From Acidobacteriaceae bacterium (GTDB lineage Bacteria; Acidobacteriota; Terriglobia; Terriglobales; Acidobacteriaceae), in assembly GCA_025352065.1 (NCBI GenBank), contig JANXUC010000021.1, positions 1-64,000 on the forward strand: a DNA stretch of 64,000 nt, read 5' to 3'. Below, one piece after another: positions 53,045 through 62,067 of this stretch. The notes below the pieces were generated by a model. The model made no database searches and was not told where the DNA came from. It worked only from the letters and a program-made list of their open reading frames with translations. Made by a program: the position numbers and the translations under genes. Position 1 is the stretch's first letter; every line of letters begins with the position of its first letter.

Positions 53045-55213
53045 CCCCGCCGAGGTCACACCCGGCTTCCCTGCATATTTCTCCAGCCACTTCATTTCTT
53101 CGCGCACCTTAATTTTGCCATGCCAGGGATTCTTGCCCAGGCCGTGCCCTTCGCCCGGGAAGATTAACAGCGCACTGGGAACGCCCAGCGAATGCAGAGC
53201 ATGATCCAGCAGATATTGTTCCAACACAGCAACACGAACATCTTCGCTCCCGCCCACAATATGCGTTGGCGTTTTCACTTTGTCAATCTGGTAAATCGCG
53301 GCTTCATCGTGATAACGTGCAGCCGCCTCCCAGGGGCGTCCACCAAGAAAATAGGCATCGTCAAACGTCGTGTCGTCGTTGCCCCAATCGGCGACGTGTT
53401 CCACCGATCCAGCACCCGTCAAGGCCGCTTTGAAGCGGGTGGTTTCCGTGATCAGCCAGTTCGTCATGTAGCCGCCGTAGCTATAACCTCCTACGGCCAG
53501 ATGCTCAGGATCGGCAATACCCTCTTTCACCAAAGCATCGACGCCAGTCAGAATATCTTTTCCTGGTCTGGAAACCATTTCCGGCACAATCTGCATCAGG
53601 AACTTGTCGCCGTAACCGAGCGAGCCCCGATAGTTCGGCTGAAATACGAGCCAGCCATTGGTCGCTGCCAGCGCGGTCCACTGGTACCAATCGGCCTCGA
53701 AGTGATTCCCGTCGGCATCATCCGGGCCGCCGTGAATCAGCGTCAGCATGGGCAGGTCCTTGGCTTCGAATTTCCCTGGAGGATAAATCAGCATTCCTTC
53801 CACCGGCGTGCCATCGCTGGAGTTCCAGCGATAAGTCTTGCCCTTAGGCAACTCGCGTTCGGTAAACAGCTTGTTGAAGGAAGTAATCGCGCGAGCCTGC
53901 TGCAGTTTGTCCGGCCCCTCGGCTAAGTAAATTTCGACCGGCTTTTCCAATGACGAATATACAAATGCAATTCGCGAGGAAGAGTGTGCCGCCGATACCG
54001 GACCGTATGTGCCCGGCCATGAAAACTGAGGCTGCATCCTGAGAGATGGATTTAATTGCGTGTACAACGCGACTTCCGTCCCAAGAACGCCCGCGAAAAC
54101 CGCGCCACCACCCGGAAGCGGCTGATACCCGGCAATGCTGCCATTGAAGGGCGCCGCCCAACGCTCAGCCACGCCCGTATCCACGTCAACCCAATAGACG
54201 CGCTCCTGCGTGTCCAGATACTTCGCTTCCACCGATCCCAAAGGGATGTGAAAAAACACATGGCGATTATCCCCAGCCCAAGCCAGCCTCTCTTCCGGCG
54301 CTTCATTGTGCGTCAAGCGACGCGGCGCGCGCTCCGGGCTAGCTACTGCCAGATCGACGATGTAGATTTCAAATTCACCGATTAATTCCTGACGTTCGGA
54401 AATTGACGTTGTAACAAACGCGAGCCGCTTGCCGTCCGGCGAAGCAACAATCTGCGCTACACGAAAATCGGAACGCGCCAGCGCAATGGCTCCGGGCGTC
54501 ACATCGGGAGAGCCGTCATCGCCCTCAGCCGCTGGCTTGCTGCCTTTCGTTTCCCGAGCAGCCGATACATCAGTCAACCGAAGAGCAAATATCTGGTCGC
54601 TGCGTTCCGCATTGCGATACTCGATAACATCTTTCCAATCTTTCTTGTAAGCATCCTTCTGCGCTTTGGTCCAAGGAATGCGCGTCGCAAAATACAGCGA
54701 CTGCGAATCCGGTGACCATTCGAAACTGTGGATGTCCTCTTCGCCTTGCGTCGCAGGGAAAGCCTCGCCGCCATCCGCAGAGATCAAGTAAAGCTGCACA
54801 ACATCCCTGGCCTTCGATGCATCCGAATCCTCGTCTTCGCCCTTGCCTTTTCCTTTTGCCCAGCCATTTTTACCCGCAGAAGTTTTTCGCTCCGAGAGAA
54901 ACGCGATCCAGCGACCGTCGGGCGACCATTTCGGATCGCTATCATGACCCGACTGCGTAAGCTGAATCAGCGAGCCGCCGTTAGCGCCATCGCGATACAA
55001 ATACAGGTCGCGGCGGAAAGTACTCTGCTCCCAATCGGCGCGATTAGTGCCCAGTACGACAGAACGCCCATCCGGAGAAATACTCACGGCATCAAAGCCA
55101 ACTCCATTGAAAAACTCGTCAAAGGTCAACGCAGGCTTTTGCGCCTGCGCAAAACTCGCGAAGAACAACGTACCGAAGAAGACAAACGAAAAAAACGGTT
55201 TGCGAAGGTTCAT
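53039..55213 (-). CDS. S9 family prolyl-oligopeptidase-like peptidase, exported
   Basis: The 724-residue protein has a signal peptide (residues 1-24, FFSFVFFGTLFFASFAQAQ), a beta-propeller (about 30-450, with WSPDGRWIAFLSERK and EWSPDSQSLYFATRI) and a C-terminal alpha/beta hydrolase. The catalytic Ser is in GGYSYGGYMTNW, the Asp in VGGSEDVRV, and the His in GEGHGLGKNP. This is the acylaminoacyl-peptidase/dipeptidyl-peptidase branch of S9. It should degrade oligopeptides in the periplasm. The end of the gene coincides with a dispersed repeat. It reads in the same direction as the GAF genes upstream, with a 115-base gap. Confidence 0.93.
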   Translation of the reverse strand: MNLRKPFFSFVFFGTLFFASFAQAQKPALTFDEFFNGVGFDAVSISPDGRSVVLGTNRADWEQSTFRRDLYLYRDGANGGSLIQLTQSGHDSDPKWSPDGRWIAFLSERKTSAGKNGWAKGKGKGEDEDSDASKARDVVQLYLISADGGEAFPATQGEEDIHSFEWSPDSQSLYFATRIPWTKAQKDAYKKDWKDVIEYRNAERSDQIFALRLTDVSAARETKGSKPAAEGDDGSPDVTPGAIALARSDFRVAQIVASPDGKRLAFVTTSISERQELIGEFEIYIVDLAVASPERAPRRLTHNEAPEERLAWAGDNRHVFFHIPLGSVEAKYLDTQERVYWVDVDTGVAERWAAPFNGSIAGYQPLPGGGAVFAGVLGTEVALYTQLNPSLRMQPQFSWPGTYGPVSAAHSSSRIAFVYSSLEKPVEIYLAEGPDKLQQARAITSFNKLFTERELPKGKTYRWNSSDGTPVEGMLIYPPGKFEAKDLPMLTLIHGGPDDADGNHFEADWYQWTALAATNGWLVFQPNYRGSLGYGDKFLMQIVPEMVSRPGKDILTGVDALVKEGIADPEHLAVGGYSYGGYMTNWLITETTRFKAALTGAGSVEHVADWGNDDTTFDDAYFLGGRPWEAAARYHDEAAIYQIDKVKTPTHIVGGSEDVRVAVLEQYLLDHALHSLGVPSALLIFPGEGHGLGKNPWHGKIKVREEMKWLEKYAGKPGVTSAGK

Positions 55214-55328
55214 GGAGCGGGACCCCTATCCAAGAAAAAATGCACTGCAACGACTGGCTAGTCTACCTGTGCGGCGAATCAAGGGGAAGCGGGAAAGACT
55301 CTTCCGTGGAAATCACAATAACGGGGTG

Positions 55329-57074
55329 TCAGCGAGCAGTTGTCGAGTCCTCTGCATTGGTCGAGTGCGCCCGACTCCATTCGCGAAGCCGCTGCTGCAC
55401 TTCCACCATGTCCGCGCGGCTCAAGCGAGCGGCCAGAACATCCACGCGCTGCTTGCTGATTTCATCGTTGCCGGAACGAGCCAGGGCCGACCAGAAGTAG
55501 GCCTGCTTTAAATCCTTCGGAACGCCGCGTCCTACCCAGTAATATGCTCCGAGAATTCCCTGCGCCGGAGCATACCCGCTTAGAGCGGCGCGCTGAAACC
55601 AATATGCGGCCTTGGTGTGATCCTGCACAACGCCTTCGCCGCTGGCGTACTTCGCGCCCATCTTAAATTGCGAAGGCACGTCCCCCTGGCGCGCTGCCTG
55701 CCGCAGAGCGTCAATCGAAGCAGGAGAGTCGGGGACTGTTTCCTTCGCAAAACTCGGGTTCGTCCGGGATGGGAGGCTATTTGGAACCGAAGCAACCGAC
55801 GTCTTAGCAGATTGCGTCCGCTCAGTCCGATATCGCGCGGCGTCTGGTTTCCGCCCGAGCGACAAGAGCGTTTTCCCCTGACTCACTACCAGCCACGTCA
55901 CCGGAACCACGACAGCAACCACCGCCACGGCGAGCAAAGCGCGCAAATGCAGGGGCAAGCTCCGCACGCCAGCTCCGCGATTGTATCTCTGACGTTGCCG
56001 GTCAAGCTCTTCCAAATCAAGAATGTCTTCGCGACTCAGGGGATACCGCGCGCTTAGCGCAGCTTGTTCGACACTCTGTCTTTGACCTTCCAAAGACCGA
56101 TCACTACGCAGCACGCCGGAAGGAACTTCCGCAAACAGCAAACCAATCACTGGGCGTGCCAGCATATCCAGAATCTTGGCGTCTCCCGGATCAAACGCTC
56201 CTGTCCGTTGCGACAACACTTCCAGCAAACCAACCACACGCTCTCTAGCAAAAAGAGGCAACGCCAAGAAAGAGCGAATGCCAAGGTCGGCACAAATTTC
56301 TCTGTCCACACGTGGATCCGAAGACGCATCACGGCAATACATTACGCTCGCTGTCCGAATGCATTCCCCCGTCAGCCCCGTGCTCACGGAAATATTCGAG
56401 CCCAACCCCGGAGTATCGGTCCCGCAGGTCGCGCGACAAACGAGTTGGCTGCCTTCAAACAGCGCCAGCGCCGCGCCCTTCGCACCTGTAAGCGCAAGCG
56501 CACGGCTAACTATCGCGTTTGTCTCACGCTCCAGCGGAGAGAAACATTTTTCGGACTGCTGCTCATCCAACGGCTCTTCGTCACGGAAAAGTTCAGGATG
56601 CGGGTCAGGTCCGCCAACTGCATCGGTGGCTGCACTGGCTTCGTCGAGCGACCGTTTCCCGTCCTGTGGCAACAGTTCGGTAATGCGACCGTCGTCTGTC
56701 GCCTGCGCTACCGCATTCAGGAACAACCATTGCTGAATTTGCTGCAGCGCTTTCTGATCCAGCGAAAAGAATCGCACCCCTGCGCGGCCTGAAGAATCCG
56801 ACCAAGCCACCTGACCAATCAATCGAAGATGTTGGCCATCGAATTCGAGATCCAGTGCGAGCGTACGCTCAAGCTGCAAGGCGGTTGCAGCCTCAACCCC
56901 GATGCCGTCCTCCGAGAGATCAACGACTTTGCTGGGAGAGGAACTGACGGCAGGGCCGCGCAGACGCACAGTTGCCAGCCCGCGCAGCGGGTGTCGAACC
57001 TGGCGACGGCGTTCAAGCCCCGTACCAAAATTCGACCGTAAAGCCGTGGTGGCTTGCAAGTTAGGCTTGCTCAT
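55329..57074 (-). CDS. PilZ-GAF-TM-Sel1 protein
   Basis: The 581-residue protein starts with a PilZ domain (about 20-125). The RxxxR motif is in ERRRQVRHPLRG and the DxSxxG motif in KVVDLSEDGIGVEA, both canonical for c-di-GMP. A GAF domain follows (about 180-320: AALALFEGSQLVCRATCGTD, DLGIRSFLALPLFARERVVG), closely related to those at 50074 and 57135. One membrane helix (about 377-400: LRALLAVAVVAVVVPVTWLV) leads to a C-terminal periplasmic part with Sel1-like repeats (PSQFKMGAKYASGEGVVQDH, YAPAQGILGAYYWVGRGVPK). It may read c-di-GMP and a small ligand inside and bind partners outside. It lies 60 bases after the GAF gene at 57135, probably in one operon. Confidence 0.85.
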   Translation of the reverse strand: MSKPNLQATTALRSNFGTGLERRRQVRHPLRGLATVRLRGPAVSSSPSKVVDLSEDGIGVEAATALQLERTLALDLEFDGQHLRLIGQVAWSDSSGRAGVRFFSLDQKALQQIQQWLFLNAVAQATDDGRITELLPQDGKRSLDEASAATDAVGGPDPHPELFRDEEPLDEQQSEKCFSPLERETNAIVSRALALTGAKGAALALFEGSQLVCRATCGTDTPGLGSNISVSTGLTGECIRTASVMYCRDASSDPRVDREICADLGIRSFLALPLFARERVVGLLEVLSQRTGAFDPGDAKILDMLARPVIGLLFAEVPSGVLRSDRSLEGQRQSVEQAALSARYPLSREDILDLEELDRQRQRYNRGAGVRSLPLHLRALLAVAVVAVVVPVTWLVVSQGKTLLSLGRKPDAARYRTERTQSAKTSVASVPNSLPSRTNPSFAKETVPDSPASIDALRQAARQGDVPSQFKMGAKYASGEGVVQDHTKAAYWFQRAALSGYAPAQGILGAYYWVGRGVPKDLKQAYFWSALARSGNDEISKQRVDVLAARLSRADMVEVQQRLREWSRAHSTNAEDSTTAR

Positions 57075-57134
57075 GGGGGAGCAGCCTCATAATACACTCG
57101 AAGGCTAGCTGAGTGGAGTAGTAGAAAGTACTCG

Positions 57135-57959
57135 TTAGGCCGTGCGTGCCTGCCGGTCCACCACACGGCTGATCGCCGCCACCATCATCCCAGACAGCAT
57201 TTGCATGGTCGCAACGTCGCGATGATCGAACGCGTAGGGAGAAGCCGAGAGCACTTCAAAGATTCCCAGCGTCCGTTGGAAATAGCGAATGGGAGAGACC
57301 AAGATTGATCGTACTCCCAAGCGCCTGCTGACAGAAGGATCAACGTTCGGATTCGACTCCGTATCATGGCACAGCAAAATTTCGCCAGTCCGCACGCACT
57401 GCCCGGAAATGCCAGACTCCGTTTGCAGGCGCACGCCAAGATCCGGCGCAGTTCGCCCAGCGCGTGCGCGACACACAATTTCACTTCCACGATTGAGCGC
57501 AATCGCGGCTCCAGTGGCGCGAGTCATCACCTGGGCGCGATCCGCAATAATATCGACCGCAGGATTCAGATCCAGGTCGAACGCTGAAATATTCTCCAGC
57601 ACAGCCTTCTTCGGACGGGGCGTAACCGCAACCTGGTTGTTGACCAATTGCAAATTAACTTTTCGGCGTGCGGCTGTAGCAAACTCTTCCTCATGCTCGG
57701 CATCGGAATGCGCTTCCACGGGAATAGATTGCAGCAACTCGCGCACCACGCGATCCAGCGCGGCATCTTGAATCAGATTCGCCGTCGACTGGTGCCGCAG
57801 CGATCCTCCCATCAAGCGCGACAAGCTCAGAAGAGCCTTACTGCCACAGGCCAGGCATGCGACCGTGTTGTTTTCACTGATCTGTTCGCATTCGGCGCAA
57901 AACACAGCGGCTTGCAGCGGAACAAAATTTACATCGCGTGCGGTCATCCACCGGTACAT
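57135..57959 (-). CDS. GAF protein with zinc-ribbon head
   Basis: The product is 274 residues from ATG 57959, with AGGAGG nine bases upstream; a longer frame exists but lacks this support. Residues 21-38 form a C-x2-C ... C-x2-C zinc ribbon (FCAECEQ, ACLACGS). A linker with a coiled or flexible region (about 50-125) follows. The GAF domain (about 130-270) contains ATGAAIALNRGSEIVCRARA, then RRLGVRSILVSPIRYFQRTL. It has no membrane helix, unlike the other two GAF proteins, and no catalytic domain. It is the first of a probable minus-strand operon with the PilZ-GAF-Sel1 gene, and lies 112 bases downstream of wecB. It may act as a soluble sensor. Confidence 0.8.
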   Translation of the reverse strand: MYRWMTARDVNFVPLQAAVFCAECEQISENNTVACLACGSKALLSLSRLMGGSLRHQSTANLIQDAALDRVVRELLQSIPVEAHSDAEHEEEFATAARRKVNLQLVNNQVAVTPRPKKAVLENISAFDLDLNPAVDIIADRAQVMTRATGAAIALNRGSEIVCRARAGRTAPDLGVRLQTESGISGQCVRTGEILLCHDTESNPNVDPSVSRRLGVRSILVSPIRYFQRTLGIFEVLSASPYAFDHRDVATMQMLSGMMVAAISRVVDRQARTA

Positions 57960-58071
57960 CCCTTGGATCCTCCTACAACTTGGGGAATGCTGAGGATAAA
58001 TCGCAGCCGAGCACCGCGCGAGTGGCGGAATAGATTCCGCTGTGGATTTCTTGGAAGAAATCCGAATAGGC

Positions 58072-59169
58072 CTAACTGCAAAGAACCTTCGCAATACGTT
58101 CAGCCGCATGCCCATCCCACAAAGGAATCGCGCACGCTCCCGGGACCGGACTCGCTAGCACCCTCTGCAACTCCTGACGCAGCCGCGAAATATCCCGCCC
58201 CACCAGCGTGTTCGTTCCCGCCGTCAGCGTAATCGGACGCTCCGTATTTTCGCGCACCGTCAGGCATGGTACTCCAAGAAAGGAAGTCTCTTCCTGGATT
58301 CCGCCAGAGTCGGTAATCACCACGCGAGCCGCTCTCTGCATAACAAGAAACTCCAGGTACGGCAGCGGCGGCAGCAATCGAAGCCGGCCATCATTAGCGG
58401 GAAGAAATCCCGCCTCGGCGATGCGCTGCTGCGTGCGCGGATGCAGCGGAAAGACCACAGGGAGTTCACGGCCAACCTCCAGCATCGCCATCAACATTTC
58501 CCGTAACCAAGGCAGGTCATCCACATTCGCGGGCCTGTGCAGCGTCACCAAAACAAAGGGTCCGAGCCTCGCCACTTCTCCCGGCGTCTCAGCCTGCGGC
58601 AGGAGGCGCACCAGCGTGTCAATCATCACGTTACCCACCAGATGAATCTTCTCCGCCGCAATTCCCTCTTGCAGCAAGTTTGCGTCGCCATCAGACGACG
58701 GCGTAAACAACAAATCCGACAGCTGATCCGTCAACAGCCGGTTAATCTCTTCCGGCATCGACCGATCCCGTGAGCGCAGCCCGGCTTCCACGTGCGCAAC
58801 TCGAACCTGCAGCTTTGCGCATACCAACGCAGCCGCTGCTGTCGAATTTACATCCCCGTAAACCACAACCCAGTCCGGCTTGTACTCCAAAACTACAGGC
58901 TCAAATCGAGCCATGACTTCAGCCGTCTGCTGCGCGTGACTCCCCGAACCCACAGACAGATTTACGTCAGGCGCAGGCATCCCGAGCTGCTGAAAGAAAA
59001 CATCCGACATACTCGCGTCATAGTGCTGCCCGGTATGCACCAATGTCTGTCTAAGGGGAGTCTGCGCAAGCGAGGTCTGCCGCGCACTGCCGCGCTCCGC
59101 CAGCGCCCGCAGCACCGGGGCTGCCTTCATAAAGTTGGGGCGCGCTCCTACAACATGAAGAATGTGCAT
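58072..59169 (-). CDS. wecB: UDP-N-acetylglucosamine 2-epimerase (non-hydrolysing)
   Basis: The 365-residue enzyme interconverts UDP-GlcNAc and UDP-ManNAc for surface polysaccharides. Start MHILHVVGARPNFMKAAPVL is typical. Other diagnostic parts are TGQHYDASMSDVFFQQLGMP, HVEAGLRSRDRSMPEEINRL, VTLHRPANVD (with catalytic His) and RVVITDSGGIQEETSFLGVP. Glutamates in VEAGLRS and QEETSF are conserved. ATG 59169 is 47 bases after the WecA-like gene, same strand, so the two are probably co-transcribed and serve the same polysaccharide. Confidence 0.95.
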   Translation of the reverse strand: MHILHVVGARPNFMKAAPVLRALAERGSARQTSLAQTPLRQTLVHTGQHYDASMSDVFFQQLGMPAPDVNLSVGSGSHAQQTAEVMARFEPVVLEYKPDWVVVYGDVNSTAAAALVCAKLQVRVAHVEAGLRSRDRSMPEEINRLLTDQLSDLLFTPSSDGDANLLQEGIAAEKIHLVGNVMIDTLVRLLPQAETPGEVARLGPFVLVTLHRPANVDDLPWLREMLMAMLEVGRELPVVFPLHPRTQQRIAEAGFLPANDGRLRLLPPLPYLEFLVMQRAARVVITDSGGIQEETSFLGVPCLTVRENTERPITLTAGTNTLVGRDISRLRQELQRVLASPVPGACAIPLWDGHAAERIAKVLCS

Positions 59170-59216
59170 GAAAAAAGTAGACTGTCGAACCCGATTCTAC
59201 CTTGCGAGGATAGGAC

Positions 59217-60824
59217 CTAGTTGACCTGCCTCCGCAGAAGCGCGGGATGCGCCTCTGGCTTCATCAACGGCAGCGTCGAAGCCTGCAACGTTCGACCCAA
59301 CGCATCTGCCAGCGCGCCCGGGAATGCGGCGATCAGTAGATTGATATCGAGCTGCAAGGCCCGTTGCGAATACGCTCGGAATAATATCATTCGACCCAGG
59401 TAGCGACTGCTGGATGTCAGCAAATCCAACTGCAATTTCCAGGATGGAGACAAGTCGCCGTCCTCACGAGCAGTTGAACGCCGCCACTGGAATTGCAACG
59501 GCGACGATGGCTGGGACATAAGACGCAACCCCAATCCGTCGGATTCCAGCTCCCACTGCAGGCTATCAAAGTCGTTCGTCTCAAACGCGGCTTGCACGAT
59601 GCGGCAAACTTGCTCGTAATCGGTCGCAACCTTGAGTTCTTCCACTGCGCGGCGAATCGCCATATTGTTGATGAAAACTTGCGGCTGTTCCATCGTTCGC
59701 TGGGCGACGCGCCGTAGCTCGCCGAATTCCAGGTATCCTAAGTGCTGTACGCCCACCCAAATGCCACAACCAACCACAGCCAAAACCAATCCCAATGTAC
59801 TCCCCGTCGGCCACAACAGGAAAAGGCTGAGCATCGCAAAAATCGCAGATACCCCATACAGAACAATCACCACCTGCCGGTGAGAAAGCCCTCGCTCCAG
59901 CAATTTGTGATGGATGTGCTCGCGATCTCCCGCGAAGACGGGGCGTCCGCTGATCAGCCGCCGGAGAATCGATAAGCCAGTCTCCAGAATCGGTAAGCCG
60001 AATGAAACCACCGGGATCGCGACTGCAACCACGGTCGGGGCTTTCGCGGCCCCTTGCAATGCGAAGGCGCTCAGCAGAAAGCCTATGAATAGACTGCCAG
60101 AATCGCCTAGGAAGATGGTCGCTGGATTGAAATTGAAACGCAGGAACCCCAGGATCGCGCCGGTCAACGTAATGGTCGCCAACGCCAGCCACGATGCATG
60201 GCTCACCAGCGCCACTACAAACACCACCAACGTTGAAAACAACGCGGAACCCGCCGCCAGCCCATCCAGCCCATCAATCAAATTGAAAGCGTTCGTGATC
60301 CCAATCACCCAGATTATGGTCAGGATCAGCCCAGCGAACACCCCAAAATGCCGAGTTCCGAAAACCAATGGCACCGAAAGGATCCGCAGGCCACCCCAGT
60401 AGAGCATCGCTCCAGCGATCCCCTGTACGACGAATTTCATCCACGGACGCGCGCTCCGCAAATCGTCATAGACTCCCAGCAAGAAGACCAGGCACGCGGG
60501 CATCACAATAGTAAGCCAAGGGCCGGACGGCAAATGTGCTTTAAATCTTGGAAATACGTACGCTAGCAGAAAAACGAAACCCTGGGTACACAAGAAAGCC
60601 AGACAGATCGCAACTCCGCCCAGGCGCGGCAACGGGTGCGCATGCATATGCCGCCCAGCAGAAGGAATCGAGACCCAACCTCGCTTAAAGGCAAAATCGC
60701 GCACAGACCGGGTAAGAATGAACGAAAGGATTAACGAAAAACCGAATGCTAGAAGGTAGAGTGCGGTCACTATTAAGTTCCCCGGGTTCCGCAAAACAAA
60801 GCAGCTAGAGCTCGGGGTCGTCAT
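59217..60824 (-). CDS. WecA/MraY-type sugar-1-phosphate transferase with C-terminal extension
   Basis: The 535-residue protein transfers a sugar phosphate (GlcNAc-1-P or similar) to undecaprenyl phosphate in the inner membrane, starting polysaccharide synthesis. About ten membrane helices occupy residues 15-340. Conserved loops are HMHAHPLPRLGG, GVYDDLRSARPWMK (DD motif), NAFNLIDGLDGLAAG, FLGDSGSLFIGF and HIHHKLLERGLSHRQVVIV. The last about 180 residues are soluble, cytoplasmic by topology and without a family known to me (VAQRTMEQPQVFINNMAIRR, FETNDFDSLQWELESDGLGL, RALQLDINLLIAAFPGALAD). ATG 60824 is preferred because the longer frame lacks membrane-protein character there. It heads the minus-strand run with wecB and the GAF genes. 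Confidence 0.9.
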   Translation of the reverse strand: MTTPSSSCFVLRNPGNLIVTALYLLAFGFSLILSFILTRSVRDFAFKRGWVSIPSAGRHMHAHPLPRLGGVAICLAFLCTQGFVFLLAYVFPRFKAHLPSGPWLTIVMPACLVFLLGVYDDLRSARPWMKFVVQGIAGAMLYWGGLRILSVPLVFGTRHFGVFAGLILTIIWVIGITNAFNLIDGLDGLAAGSALFSTLVVFVVALVSHASWLALATITLTGAILGFLRFNFNPATIFLGDSGSLFIGFLLSAFALQGAAKAPTVVAVAIPVVSFGLPILETGLSILRRLISGRPVFAGDREHIHHKLLERGLSHRQVVIVLYGVSAIFAMLSLFLLWPTGSTLGLVLAVVGCGIWVGVQHLGYLEFGELRRVAQRTMEQPQVFINNMAIRRAVEELKVATDYEQVCRIVQAAFETNDFDSLQWELESDGLGLRLMSQPSSPLQFQWRRSTAREDGDLSPSWKLQLDLLTSSSRYLGRMILFRAYSQRALQLDINLLIAAFPGALADALGRTLQASTLPLMKPEAHPALLRRQVN

Positions 60825-60965
60825 GCACGCCGATGCGGGTTGGCCGAGGATCCCGGAGCCCAAAGCTGAAATGAATCTTTCACTGGAATATAGCAGCCTT
60901 GCTCCACATCTGCAACGCCCGATGCCCTTCCGGCCCTTGACGAGTGAGGTCCTCCATCCCAACGC

Positions 60966-60976
60966 ATGCTACACTT
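60966..60976 (+). promoter_or_regulatory. Possible extended -10 promoter for the exporter gene
   Basis: TGCTACACT (60968-60976 region) resembles an extended -10 (TGnTAtaAT-like), about 32 bases before ATG 61008, in the gap between divergent genes. No fitting -35 is seen at 17 bases. Near-identical GCTACACTTAA precedes aroF. Confidence 0.3.
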
Positions 60977-61007
60977 AAATATCCAAACACAATTGTGGAG
61001 AAGCAAT

Positions 61008-62009
61008 ATGCCTGAGTCCAAGCGACCAAGCCTGCCTTTTCTTGTTCTTACGGGGACGCTGCTCCTAGCAGGCTTCGCGGTCCGCCCGGCTTTCGCGCAG
61101 GCAGGTTTTCCGAGCGCAGTACCAGAAGTACCAAATCAGCAATCCGTCTCTTCCGACCAAGCACAGGCTCCAGCTCCCCCTTTACAACCGTCAAAACAGC
61201 TCTTGGGACCCTCCGACCTAGTCGAGGTCAACGTCTACAACGTCCCCGAGCTCTCCACCAAAGGCCGAGTCAGTAATTCAGGCGACATCTACCTCCCGCT
61301 GATCGATTATGTCCACGTTGATGGATTGACCCCCGAGGAAGCCCAAGCCACCATCGAGAAAAAGCTGTCCGATGGCGGTTTCGTCAAGAGCCCCCATGTC
61401 GTAGTTCTGATCACGGACTCCTCCTCTTCCAACGTGAGCCTGTTAGGTGAGGTGGCGAGACCCGGTTCCTATAGCGTACTGGGCGAGCGCCGTTTGCTCG
61501 ACTTGATTTCCGCCGCGGGAGGCTTTACGGAACGCGCAGGCGGCACCATCACGATCACGCACCGTTCCAATCCCAGCCACGTCGTTAGCGTAAAGCTGCC
61601 GTCGGATTCCTCCCCCGCCAACCCCGGCAACATCGTGGTTCAGCCAGGCGACACCGTCATGGTCCAGCGCGGTCCGGTTTTCTATGTCGTCGGAGATGTG
61701 CTCCGGCCCAGTGGCTTCGTTTCCGATACCGACTACTTCAGCGTCCTCAAAGCCATTGCGCTGGCGGGTGGACCCGCCAAGACGGCGTCCTTGAACGGCA
61801 GCACAATCCTGCGCAAATCGGCGCACGGCACCGAACAAATCAAAATCCCCTTGAAGCAAATTCTTCGCGCTAAGGCCGACGATGTCCGCATGCAGTCTGG
61901 AGACATCCTGTTTGTTCCCAGCAGCGCAAGCAAGGCCGCCCTCGAACACTCCGTCGCCGCGATCACGCAGCTGGCCAGCGGCGCCGCGCTCTTGGCCATT
62001 CGCCCCTAG
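61008..62009 (+). CDS. Wza-like polysaccharide export protein with SLBB domains
   Basis: This 333-residue outer-membrane export protein begins MPESKRPSLPFLVLTGTLLL with a signal peptide ending about AFA-QAG. The Poly_export domain (about 65-150) contains LLGPSDLVEVNVYNVPELST and GDIYLPLIDYVHVDGLTPEE. Two SLBB-like domains follow (SLLGEVARPGSYSVLGERRL, PVFYVVGDVLRPSGFVSDTD). A short C-terminal hydrophobic stretch (LASGAALLAIRP) is present. No lipobox is seen, unlike E. coli Wza. ATG 61008 has GGAG upstream. It is divergent from the WecA-like gene and belongs to the polysaccharide locus; a Wzc kinase is not in the window. Confidence 0.9.
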   Translation: MPESKRPSLPFLVLTGTLLLAGFAVRPAFAQAGFPSAVPEVPNQQSVSSDQAQAPAPPLQPSKQLLGPSDLVEVNVYNVPELSTKGRVSNSGDIYLPLIDYVHVDGLTPEEAQATIEKKLSDGGFVKSPHVVVLITDSSSSNVSLLGEVARPGSYSVLGERRLLDLISAAGGFTERAGGTITITHRSNPSHVVSVKLPSDSSPANPGNIVVQPGDTVMVQRGPVFYVVGDVLRPSGFVSDTDYFSVLKAIALAGGPAKTASLNGSTILRKSAHGTEQIKIPLKQILRAKADDVRMQSGDILFVPSSASKAALEHSVAAITQLASGAALLAIRP

Positions 62010-62067
62010 TGGTCTCGTACTTTTCGCGAAGAAGAAGTGAGCTCGAGACTTGTTGTTCCAGACTCTG

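Noticed and set aside
62012-62049. GTCTCG/CGAGAC hairpin between exporter and glycosyltransferase genes
   Set aside because: Six-base stem with a 26-base loop and no T tract; too weak to call a terminator.
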